Assembly (NCBI GenBank): GCA_041158765.1
Contig: JBEBAU010000014.1
Coordinates: forward strand, 1-18,236
DNA: 18,236 nucleotides
Direction: 5' to 3'
Source: JAQBRD01 sp041158765
Lineage (GTDB): Bacteria > Patescibacteriota > Minisyncoccia > Phycocordibacterales > PALSA-1337
A program made the translations under genes and the position numbers. Under the pieces are notes generated by a model. That model worked only from the letters and a program-made list of their open reading frames with translations. It searched no databases and was not told where the DNA came from. Shown piece after piece: positions 6,635 through 13,076 of the stretch (its first letter is position 1; every line of letters starts with the position of its first letter).

Positions 6635-6727
6635 CAATTTGTAGCCAATTATCCTGTCGGTGATATAAAGCCAAGAAGTATATCAAAAAGTTATGAAGAA
6701 ATAATAAAATTTTTGTTTTATTTTTCC

Positions 6728-6755
6728 TTGTATCTTTGTTTCACAGTGATATGCT
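6728..6755 (+). promoter_or_regulatory. rsmE promoter
   Basis: TTGTAT (6728-6733) and TATGCT (6750-6755) are 16 bases apart, with an extended -10 TGA directly before the -10. A start near 6762 gives a leader of about 45 bases. A second -10-like TAGACT at 6794-6799 lies 7 bases before the ATG and could make a leaderless transcript. Confidence 0.5.
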
Positions 6756-6806
6756 AATTATGTGCCCGACTGGTGGTTTTCGACAGTTTCGTTTAGACTA
6801 AGCCCC

Positions 6807-7559
6807 ATGAGATTGCACAGATTTTATAGTGACACACGAATAGAGCCGCAGCGCGTCGGTGCTACTTCCCTGTATCGTGGTGTCGATCAGTGGCGAAAGG
6901 TTTTTCGCTTTACGACCGGCGACAATGTTATTTTGTTCGACGGAAGCGGTTTTGATTTTGTCTGTGAAATAGCCAGCTATCAGCGTGAAACTGCAGAGGT
7001 GCGGGTTATTGAAGTGCGCGAGAATCACGTTGTTGCGAAACGCGAAACAACCCTCTGTGCAGCCCTCGTGAAAAAAGACACTTTTGAATGGATTGTCCAA
7101 AAAGCCACTGAGCTTGGTGTTTCACGCATTGTTCCGATACTTGCTGAGCGTAGTGAAAAAAAGAACATTAGCATGGATCGTCTTCAGCGTATTATTATCG
7201 AAGCTGCTGAACAATCAGGCAGAGCAACTCTTCCAGAAATCATCGAACCAATTACTCTAGAGGATGCTCTCGCAATGAAAGATGATACAAAAGATATCGC
7301 ATCAAAAAACATTCATGCAGTTGTTTGGGAACCAACAGCACCGTTGTTTCACAGTAATTCAGTAACTGGAGATTCTCGAACAGTTAATCAACCATTCGAA
7401 AATTCAATAGTGACATATATAGGACCCGAAGGTGGTTGGTCTCCGGCTGAGCTCGAACTGTTCACAAAAAAAGGAGTCACCATGTATTCAATGGGACCCC
7501 AAATTCTTCGTGCCGAAACCGCTGCAGTTGCGGCACTCACACTCGTAAGCTTCCTTTAA
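6807..7559 (+). CDS. rsmE: 16S rRNA (uracil(1498)-N(3))-methyltransferase
   Basis: Methylates N3 of U1498 in 16S rRNA with SAM; a SPOUT-class enzyme with a trefoil knot. The 250-residue protein has the N-terminal PUA-like domain (MRLHRFYSD..., about 1-75) and the family motifs KATELGVSRIVPILAERS (99-116), IEAAEQSGRATLPE (131-144), IGPEGGWSPAELELF (205-219) and LRAETAAVAAL (234-244), which form the knot and SAM site. I chose ATG 6807: MRLHRFY is the usual beginning, and the in-frame GTG at 6762 would add an unconserved 15-residue stretch. It is the only plus-strand gene between clpP and the trigger factor gene, and is convergent with the latter (31-base gap, no clear terminator). Confidence 0.95.
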   Translation: MRLHRFYSDTRIEPQRVGATSLYRGVDQWRKVFRFTTGDNVILFDGSGFDFVCEIASYQRETAEVRVIEVRENHVVAKRETTLCAALVKKDTFEWIVQKATELGVSRIVPILAERSEKKNISMDRLQRIIIEAAEQSGRATLPEIIEPITLEDALAMKDDTKDIASKNIHAVVWEPTAPLFHSNSVTGDSRTVNQPFENSIVTYIGPEGGWSPAELELFTKKGVTMYSMGPQILRAETAAVAALTLVSFL

Positions 7560-7590
7560 TTTTTATACGCCATTCGCCCCCCCCTCTGCG

Positions 7591-8694
7591 CTATTTTTGT
7601 TCTTCAAGAAATTTAAACACCTTCTCATTCATGAGAACGGTTTCAGCATAAATATATGCGCGCTCCTTGTCAGCATCTTTGTAGTGTTCGACAATATGCT
7701 TCACCTCTTCCTCAATTTCTTTTTCAGTAGGCGCAATGTTTTCTGCTTCAGCAATTTTGTTGAGCACAATTTGAAGCTTCGCCTTTTTTTCTGCATGCGG
7801 AGCCCACTCTTTTCTAATTTCTTCGAGTGTCTTTTTTGCATGTTTCAAATAGTCATCAAAGGGAACACCCATGCGTCCAATATCATCACGGAATTGTGCT
7901 TCGATACGATTTGTTTCACTCGTGATAAGAAGTTCAGGAACCTCGACTGTTGTTGCATCGCTAATTTTGTCTGAAATAGCAATGCGACGTTTTTCAAGAA
8001 CCTGATCTTTTTTGTCTTCAGTAAGTTTTGTCTTAATCTTTTCTTTGAGATCAGCAACACTAGAAAACGCTCCGAGCTTCGCAACAAACTCTTCATTAAG
8101 TTCAGGTAGTGAATCAGTAATCATTTTTTCATGATCCTCTTTTGACATCTTGTCGTGGCTTTCATCATGCACATGATTGTGTTCTGCATATGAACGTCGA
8201 ATTCGATCAATAGCATCGGTCACATCTTTTTCTGTTACTTCAACATTCTCACCACCAGCTTTTTTGTTTTCAGCAATAACTTCCTTCGCAATCTTTTTGT
8301 AATCGCCAAGTGTAACTTCTGGAACGACTGTTGTAGTAATTGAAAACTCGAGTGGATTTCCTGGGGCGAGCTTTTTTATTTCAATACGAGGTCTGCCGAT
8401 AGCATCAATTTTTTCTTCAACAATAATAGAAGGGTATGCACTGCTTAGCGCAAGCTCAGCCATTTCTTCGAGAATTGGCATTTCACCAATTTTTGAAACA
8501 AGTATCTTTTCAGGAACGCTTCCTTTTCGGAAACCATCAATAGAAATTTCTTTACCGATATTTTTGAGTGCCTTTGCACGGAATGTGCCAAGATGTGCAA
8601 CCTCAATTGTTCCAGATATTTCAACCTGAGATTTTGGCAGTTTTTTTATTGCTATATTTGAGTATATCTTTGTTGCTGGAGCTTTATTTTTCAT
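7591..8694 (-). CDS. tig: Trigger factor lacking the PPIase domain
   Basis: Ribosome-associated chaperone that binds nascent chains at the exit tunnel. The 367 residues comprise an N-terminal ribosome-binding domain (about 1-115) with the signature GFRKGSVPEKI at 54-64, a linker with PEVTLGDYKK and EKDVTDAIDRIRR, and a C-terminal helical domain beginning at LPELNEEFVAKLGAF (196-210). The FKBP-type prolyl isomerase domain that normally separates the last two is absent; in its place is a short stretch rich in His, Asp and Glu (about 171-190). The ATG at 8694 has no Shine-Dalgarno sequence but is preceded by a good promoter. Loss of the domain still leaves a chaperone in family members known to lack it. 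In many genomes tig precedes clpP and clpX; here rsmE on the other strand lies between. Confidence 0.93.
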   Translation of the reverse strand: MKNKAPATKIYSNIAIKKLPKSQVEISGTIEVAHLGTFRAKALKNIGKEISIDGFRKGSVPEKILVSKIGEMPILEEMAELALSSAYPSIIVEEKIDAIGRPRIEIKKLAPGNPLEFSITTTVVPEVTLGDYKKIAKEVIAENKKAGGENVEVTEKDVTDAIDRIRRSYAEHNHVHDESHDKMSKEDHEKMITDSLPELNEEFVAKLGAFSSVADLKEKIKTKLTEDKKDQVLEKRRIAISDKISDATTVEVPELLITSETNRIEAQFRDDIGRMGVPFDDYLKHAKKTLEEIRKEWAPHAEKKAKLQIVLNKIAEAENIAPTEKEIEEEVKHIVEHYKDADKERAYIYAETVLMNEKVFKFLEEQK

Positions 8695-8726
8695 GTGTAT
8701 TGTTATGCTATTTTTTGAGTTTTTTC

Positions 8727-8755
8727 AGTCTATCCTTGTGGGAGTGATTTGGCAA
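8727..8755 (-). promoter_or_regulatory. Trigger factor gene promoter
   Basis: On the minus strand TTGCCA (8755-8750, five of six matches) and TAGACT (8732-8727) are 17 bases apart. Transcription would begin near 8720, about 26 bases before the ATG at 8694. Confidence 0.58.
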
Positions 8756-8776
8756 GTTTTTTGAAAGGGAGCCAAG

Positions 8777-8802
8777 CAAAAACACCCCGAAGGGTGTTTT
8801 GC
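8777..8802 (-). terminator. Rho-independent terminator of the small membrane-protein gene
   Basis: A 9-bp stem (AAAACACCC and GGGTGTTTT, 8779-8787 and 8792-8800). Read on the minus strand the loop is TTCG closed by C-G, a stable tetraloop, and the stem is followed by a T run. It separates the small membrane-protein gene from the trigger factor promoter. Confidence 0.88.
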
Positions 8803-8834
8803 GAATGTGCCTTCTGGCTACCACGTTCTGTCTA

Positions 8835-9104
8835 TTAGTATTTTGCTTCTGCTGCAGCGTCCGCCTGTTCAGTAGCGTTGAGGTCCTTTGTGAGGGAGTC
8901 AACATCATCAGATGTGCTCAACTGTACAGCATTTGACGCTGATGCTGTTTGGTCAGTTGTTTCAATTGCTGCTTGATCTGCTGGTGTTGCTGCTGAATTG
9001 AGTCGGCGCTCCCATGTATAGAGTGCTGCGATCACAATAAGTATTACGATAATCAAAGCTCCAATTATTGGACCAACTTTTTTGTTTTGATTGTTTGTAT
9101 CCAT
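8835..9104 (-). CDS. Small single-pass membrane protein of unknown function
   Basis: An 89-residue protein with a short Lys/Asn-rich N-terminus (MDTNNQNKKVGP), one strong transmembrane helix (about residues 11-29, GPIIGALIIVILIVIAALY), and a 55-residue tail rich in Ala, Thr, Ser, Asp and Glu with no Cys. By the positive-inside rule the tail is probably outside the membrane. I recognise no family. The ATG at 9104 lies 25 bases after the stop of the secreted-protein gene at 9130-9807, so the two are likely one transcript ending at 8777-8802. Low-complexity acidic tails like this are common in Patescibacterial membrane proteins; a role in the cell envelope is only an inference. Confidence 0.72.
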   Translation of the reverse strand: MDTNNQNKKVGPIIGALIIVILIVIAALYTWERRLNSAATPADQAAIETTDQTASASNAVQLSTSDDVDSLTKDLNATEQADAAAEAKY

Positions 9105-9129
9105 AGTATTTTGTATTACTACCTATTAA

Positions 9130-9807
9130 TTATTTATTCTTCGGTGAGTGAATATTCTTTCCTGCGAAATCAATTGCCACAACAGCTAGTCTGAGATTCT
9201 TTCGCGCATCCTCAATAGACTTCTTTATTGTAGTAATAAAGGTCTGGCGCTTAACTTCATTTGTTGATGTTGCTGTCGATGTCGCTGTTCCAGTTGTCGG
9301 TCGAGTTGAAGTTGAAAATGCAATAAATCCAGCGAGAGCGGTCTTTGCAGTTGTAATTTGTGTCTTTGAAAGAGCAAGAAGTCGCTCCGCTTCAGTAGTG
9401 CTTGCACCGAGAGCCTTCAATTTCACAATTCTCTGACCTGCGCGCTCAGAAATATCCTGAAGGTTGTTTATTGATACGGTAAATTCAACAATACGGCTCT
9501 TGTTTCGTACATCTCCTCCGATATCACGAATAATTTTTCTTTCTTCAGCTTTGTCGAAAATCTCTCGATTTCTCTCATCACGATTAACAGAAGCGCGCTC
9601 TTTTATATCTTCTACTCGTTCTTGAATATTTGTACGGAAATTCCCTCGAGCATCTACACCGTGAGGCTTGGTTGTTGTTGCTTTGCTTGATGTGGTGGTG
9701 CTTGCTGTTCCAGTTGCATTGTCAGCAAAGGCGATTGAGCTATATGCAAAAAGAGCAGATGCGCATATACCAGCTCCAATTGCAATTCGTGATATTGATG
9801 GTTTCAT
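9130..9807 (-). CDS. Secreted helical protein of unknown function
   Basis: A 225-residue protein with a clear signal peptide: Lys near the N-terminus, a hydrophobic core (IAIGAGICASALFAYSS) and a likely cleavage site after Ala28 in SIAFA|DNA. A Thr/Ser-rich linker (about 32-47) is followed by a charged helical region (about 60-160, with many Arg, Glu and Ala), a second Thr/Ser-rich linker (about 165-182) and a final helical segment to residue 225. The helices may form a coiled-coil bundle. I recognise no family. I chose ATG 9807, the start of the signal peptide; a TTG further up at 9852 would put coding sequence across the -10 box and the terminator. The next gene encodes a small membrane protein, so the pair may act together at the envelope. 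Confidence 0.75.
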   Translation of the reverse strand: MKPSISRIAIGAGICASALFAYSSIAFADNATGTASTTTSSKATTTKPHGVDARGNFRTNIQERVEDIKERASVNRDERNREIFDKAEERKIIRDIGGDVRNKSRIVEFTVSINNLQDISERAGQRIVKLKALGASTTEAERLLALSKTQITTAKTALAGFIAFSTSTRPTTGTATSTATSTNEVKRQTFITTIKKSIEDARKNLRLAVVAIDFAGKNIHSPKNK

Positions 9808-9840
9808 ACAAAAAATCATTATTCTTATAATGTGCCCTAT

Positions 9841-9846
9841 AGTATA
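9841..9846 (-). promoter_or_regulatory. -10 box candidate for the two envelope-protein genes
   Basis: On the minus strand TATACT followed by ATAGG lies 33 bases before ATG 9807 and one base after the ppa terminator stem. The TATACTATA core is shared with the sites at 14836 and 17910. No good -35 is present, because the terminator occupies its place. Confidence 0.45.
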
Positions 9847-9847
9847 C

Positions 9848-9884
9848 CGCAAAAAAGACCCTCACGGGGAAGGTCTTTTTTGCG
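9848..9884. terminator. Rho-independent terminator of the pyrophosphatase gene
   Basis: A perfect 13-bp stem (CGCAAAAAAGACC at 9848-9860, GGTCTTTTTTGCG at 9872-9884) with an 11-base loop. It lies 23 bases past the ppa stop and has a T run on each strand, so it could stop transcription both ways. It abuts the -10 of the next transcript. Confidence 0.92.
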
Positions 9885-9907
9885 AATGTAACTTTTCTAT
9901 AAGGGGC

Positions 9908-10453
9908 TTATTTTGAGCCCTTTTTGCTTGGTTTTTTGTGGGCGTCTTGATACATCTTCATTCCACGAGCGAATGCCTTTTCGGCATGATTCTTATCCTT
10001 GAAATCATTGATGATAACTTCTTTGTCCTGGAGCTTCTTGTATGTTGAATAGAAGTGCTCAATTTCACGAAGGGTGTGGGGATTAAGATCTGATAGATCT
10101 GAAACGTCATCCCATCGTGGATCATCAACTGGTACTGCAATGATCTTGTCATCAGCATCACCGCTATCAACCATGCTCATGATTGCAACGGGTCGAACGC
10201 GTACGAGAATACCAGGGAAAAGTGGGTATGTAGTAAGAAGCACAACATCCATCGCATCTCCGTCATCCCAGAGCGTTTGTGGAATGAAACCGTAGTCAAA
10301 AGGGAAGTCTTGGCTTGTGTGCGCTACTCGATCGAGTGCGATCACGCCAGTCTTTTTGTCGATTTCGTATTTGTTTTTTGATCCCTTATTTATTTCAATA
10401 ATGACGTTGATTGATTGAGGTGTTCCTGGTTCAATATCGTGAAGTAGATTCAT
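9908..10453 (-). CDS. ppa: Inorganic pyrophosphatase
   Basis: Hydrolyses pyrophosphate to two phosphates and so pulls DNA, RNA and protein synthesis forward; soluble, family I, Mg2+-dependent. The 181-residue length fits bacterial members. The metal-binding signature is DGDAMDV (64-70, Asp64, Asp66, Asp69), with Ala where Pro or Glu is usual at the fourth place. A second acidic cluster, DSGDADDKIIAVPVDDPRW (96-114), matches the region that follows in the family, as does FPFDYGFIPQT (50-60). A Lys-rich tail ends the protein. The ATG at 10453 lies 34 bases after the nusA stop, so it may be co-transcribed with nusA. The terminator at 9848-9884 follows. Confidence 0.96.
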   Translation of the reverse strand: MNLLHDIEPGTPQSINVIIEINKGSKNKYEIDKKTGVIALDRVAHTSQDFPFDYGFIPQTLWDDGDAMDVVLLTTYPLFPGILVRVRPVAIMSMVDSGDADDKIIAVPVDDPRWDDVSDLSDLNPHTLREIEHFYSTYKKLQDKEVIINDFKDKNHAEKAFARGMKMYQDAHKKPSKKGSK

Positions 10454-10487
10454 ATTTTTGTTGTTATATATCTATATATAATGTGTT

Positions 10488-11636
10488 TTACTCAGCTGTC
10501 TTTTCTGAAACCACAGCCCCTGATGGAGTTGCTGCCTGGATATCAATTTTCCAACCAGTAAGCTTCGCAGCGAGACGTACGTTCTGTCCGCCCTTTCCAA
10601 TTGCAAGAGATTGCTGATCTTCTGCAACCTTTACGATTGCACGGCCTTCGTCCTTCTTAATCTCAATAGAGATAACCTTTGCTGGTGAAAGAGACTTTTC
10701 AATAAATGCTGCAGAATCATCAACCCATTCGATAATATCGATCTTCTCGCCACCGAGTTCGCTTGTTACGGTATTAACACGAACACCTCGCTGACCAACG
10801 AGAGATCCAATAGGATCAATATGATCATCGTTTGATTTCACAGCGATTTTTGAACGAGAACCAGCTTCACGAGCAATTGCTTTTACCTCAACGATACCTT
10901 GTGCGATTTCAGGAGCTTCAATCTTGAAAAGTTCAGCAAGGAACTTAGGATGTGACCGAGATAGTTTCAATACAATACCCTTAGGGCTTTCTTCAACTGC
11001 ATAGAGATATGCACGTACACGTTCACCTTGCTTATAGTGTTCGCCAGGAATTTGCTCTTCGTATGACATAACACCAACAGCTCGTCCCATATCAATGAAG
11101 AGTGATCCTCGCTCGATACGCTGAACGGTTCCGCTTACAATTTCACCCTCCTTCTTACCGAATTCACCAAGAACTGAAACCTTCTCAGCTTCACGGATCT
11201 TCTGGATAATAACTTGCTTTGCGGTTTGTGCTGCAATACGGCCGTAATCACCCTTTTCTTCGAGAGGGAATACGATTTCATCATCAATAGCTGCATCCTT
11301 CTTTATTTTCTTGGCATCAGCAAGCAACATGTGATGTTCTGGGTTGAAACGCACTCGAATTTCATCTTCTGGAGTGTTTTCAATATCCTGCTCTTCTTCG
11401 TCTGAATCTTCCATAATGACTTTTGATTCATCAACGACGACTTTGACCTGATAGAAATTCGTCTTACCGGTATTCATGTCAAAAGATGCACGGACAATCT
11501 GGCCCTTCTTTCCGTACTCTTTTTTGTATGCTGTAGCGAGAGCAAGTTCTATTGCTTCAAGCATTTTTTCCTTTGGGATACCACGCTCTTGTTCGAGCTG
11601 TTCGAGAACTGAGTGGATTACTTTGAGATCAAACAT
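10488..11636 (-). CDS. nusA: Transcription termination/antitermination factor NusA
   Basis: RNA polymerase-associated factor that modulates pausing, termination and antitermination. The 382 residues hold the N-terminal polymerase-binding domain (about 1-155, beginning FDLKVIHSVLEQLEQERGIPKE, with an acidic insertion at 76-93), an S1 domain (about 163-228, with GTVQRIERGSLFIDMGRAVG), KH1 (about 260-310, with SLVGQRGVRVNTV) and KH2 (about 320-368, with AIGKGGQNVRLAAKLTGW). The C-terminal acidic repeats of E. coli NusA are absent, as in most bacteria. The ATG at 11636 is preceded by a promoter about 90 bases upstream and by two 11-base tandem repeats at 11638-11659; no Shine-Dalgarno sequence is seen. 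It is usually in an operon with rimP and infB; here neither is in the window and ppa follows. Confidence 0.96.
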   Translation of the reverse strand: MFDLKVIHSVLEQLEQERGIPKEKMLEAIELALATAYKKEYGKKGQIVRASFDMNTGKTNFYQVKVVVDESKVIMEDSDEEEQDIENTPEDEIRVRFNPEHHMLLADAKKIKKDAAIDDEIVFPLEEKGDYGRIAAQTAKQVIIQKIREAEKVSVLGEFGKKEGEIVSGTVQRIERGSLFIDMGRAVGVMSYEEQIPGEHYKQGERVRAYLYAVEESPKGIVLKLSRSHPKFLAELFKIEAPEIAQGIVEVKAIAREAGSRSKIAVKSNDDHIDPIGSLVGQRGVRVNTVTSELGGEKIDIIEWVDDSAAFIEKSLSPAKVISIEIKKDEGRAIVKVAEDQQSLAIGKGGQNVRLAAKLTGWKIDIQAATPSGAVVSEKTAE

Positions 11637-11637
11637 A

Positions 11638-11659
11638 TATGTAATTGTTATGTAATTGT
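11638..11659 (-). repeat. Tandem 11-base repeat in the nusA leader
   Basis: TATGTAATTGT occurs twice in direct tandem order (11638-11648, 11649-11659). It fills the place of the nusA ribosome binding site, within 2-24 bases of the ATG at 11636. Its effect is unknown. Confidence 0.55.
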
Positions 11660-11706
11660 TTTTCTAAAAAAACGAGCCCGCCGGTAAGCGAACTTGTGAT
11701 GTATTA

Positions 11707-11734
11707 ATAATAGCGCTTTTTTGACGTTTGTCAA
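11707..11734 (-). promoter_or_regulatory. nusA promoter
   Basis: On the minus strand a perfect -35 TTGACA (11734-11729) and a -10 TATTAT (11712-11707) are 16 bases apart. Transcription would begin near 11700, leaving a leader of about 64 bases. The -35 also forms part of a TTGAC/GTCAA inverted repeat at 11721-11734. Confidence 0.68.
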
Positions 11735-11794
11735 TAATCACGGTATTTCAATAAGATATGCACATGGCTTGAGGTCTAAGAGCTGAAAATACTG

Positions 11795-11803
11795 TGCTAA
11801 AAT
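11795..11803 (+). promoter_or_regulatory. Extended -10 promoter of the pilus locus
   Basis: TGC followed by TAAAAT (11798-11803) makes an extended -10, which can work without a -35. A start near 11810 gives a leader of about 28 bases before the ATG at 11838. It is the best candidate for the main promoter of the surface-protein and pilus genes. Confidence 0.5.
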
Positions 11804-11837
11804 AGAGTTACTAGTACTTTGCTTCATTTACATATAT

Positions 11838-13070
11838 ATGAATAAAAAAATATCATTATTGATCGTTGGATTTGTAGCTCTTGTGGTTATTGCTGGAATT
11901 GCTCAGATCCATGTATCAAAAGCTCAACTCACACCACTCCATCTCTATGGATATGCGTGGTCTGCGTACACTGATGCTGGTGCAACTGGCGGACCTGGAG
12001 GTCTCGGCTGGCTTAGTTTTGATGGAAAGGATGAAACACCAGTTAATACCAAGTATGCAGTATTGATTGACCAGGCGACAGGTGAATTATCTGGATCAGC
12101 ATGGTCACCAAATTTCGGTTGGCTCAGTTTTGATCGTTCAATCACAGGAAATCCCCCTTTTGATGATATTAATGCTGGCTCTGGTCCTATTGCGAAGAAA
12201 GTTGGCTCAACAATTGTTGGTTGGGGACGTTTTGTTGCTGGTTGTCAGGGTGATTTGTGGAATGGTACAGCATGTACTGGTAGTGGGGCGGGTAGTGCAA
12301 ATGGTGTGAGTATTTCAGGTGGAACTACCGTAAGTAATGGCTGGGATGGTTGGGTTAGTCTCAATACGAAATCAACTGAAACCGCTGGTATAAGTTACGG
12401 CCTTACGATAGATGCAACAAATGCTGTGAAGGGATACGCTTGGGGTGGTTCAACGAGTCTTGGTTGGCTCTTATTTGATCAGCAGAGTGCTGGAGGTGCG
12501 TGTATCGGCCTCGCTTGTATTCCGGTGGTCATAACCACTGGCTCATTTGGCGCATCATGTAGCGCTACACTTGTTTCGGGAAGCATGGATCTCGCAGTGA
12601 ATTCTCCAGTTAGTGTGACGTGGGAAGCATCAGCTTCTGGTAGCACAGGACCATTCAGTTATCTATGGGCAGGGGATGCTCCTCTTGCTGGGATAACAGG
12701 TAGTTCAAATACCGTTTCTTACAATACAACTGGTCTTAAAACTGGCTATGTATCAGCCTCAAACGCTAGCCATACCGCAACAACAAGTTCAACTCAGTGT
12801 GGAGGAGCAACGATTGCTGTATACGATAGCCGTATTGTGGTTAGTCCAGGCAATCCAATCCCTGGTTCATGTACCGTACCAGCCAATGCCACACAGTGTT
12901 CTGGTAGCGATACAAGCACAGGACCTCTCAATCTTCTTGAAAACGGTGGCTGCGCAGGACTTGCAGCTCCAGTAGCATCATGTTCATTCGAATGTGCGCC
13001 AACATATATTAAGCGAGGAACTGGTGCTACAGCTCAGTGTGTGAAGAAATCAACTGTTATCGAACAGTAA
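11838..13070 (+). CDS. Secreted repeat protein (AW...GWLSFD type) of the pilus locus
   Basis: A 410-residue protein with an N-terminal signal peptide or anchor helix (about residues 5-29, with a likely cut near VSKA|Q). It then has repeated motifs of the kind GYAW...GWLSFD: at 38-62, 86-99, 168-176 (divergent, GWDGWVSLN) and 199-214, joined by segments such as KYAVLIDQATGEL and SYGLTIDATNAVK. Residues 240-330 look like an Ig- or PKD-like beta domain (SPVSVTWEASASG, FSYLWAGDAP). The C-terminal part has many Cys (from 344), suggesting disulphides. The pattern is known to me from surface proteins of Parcubacteria, without a function. It ends 6 bases before pilB, so it is probably the first gene of the pilus operon and may be an adhesin or pilus-associated protein (inference). 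Confidence 0.82.
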   Translation: MNKKISLLIVGFVALVVIAGIAQIHVSKAQLTPLHLYGYAWSAYTDAGATGGPGGLGWLSFDGKDETPVNTKYAVLIDQATGELSGSAWSPNFGWLSFDRSITGNPPFDDINAGSGPIAKKVGSTIVGWGRFVAGCQGDLWNGTACTGSGAGSANGVSISGGTTVSNGWDGWVSLNTKSTETAGISYGLTIDATNAVKGYAWGGSTSLGWLLFDQQSAGGACIGLACIPVVITTGSFGASCSATLVSGSMDLAVNSPVSVTWEASASGSTGPFSYLWAGDAPLAGITGSSNTVSYNTTGLKTGYVSASNASHTATTSSTQCGGATIAVYDSRIVVSPGNPIPGSCTVPANATQCSGSDTSTGPLNLLENGGCAGLAAPVASCSFECAPTYIKRGTGATAQCVKKSTVIEQ

Positions 13071-13076
13071 AATCAG

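Noticed and set aside
7577..7584. Run of eight C between rsmE and tig
   Set aside because: A single homopolymer in a 31-base convergent gap; may be a sequencing length artefact and has no clear function.
11721..11734. TTGAC/GTCAA palindrome in the divergent nusA and pilus-locus gap
   Set aside because: Its right arm is explained by the nusA -35 element; 5-base arms are too short to call an operator.
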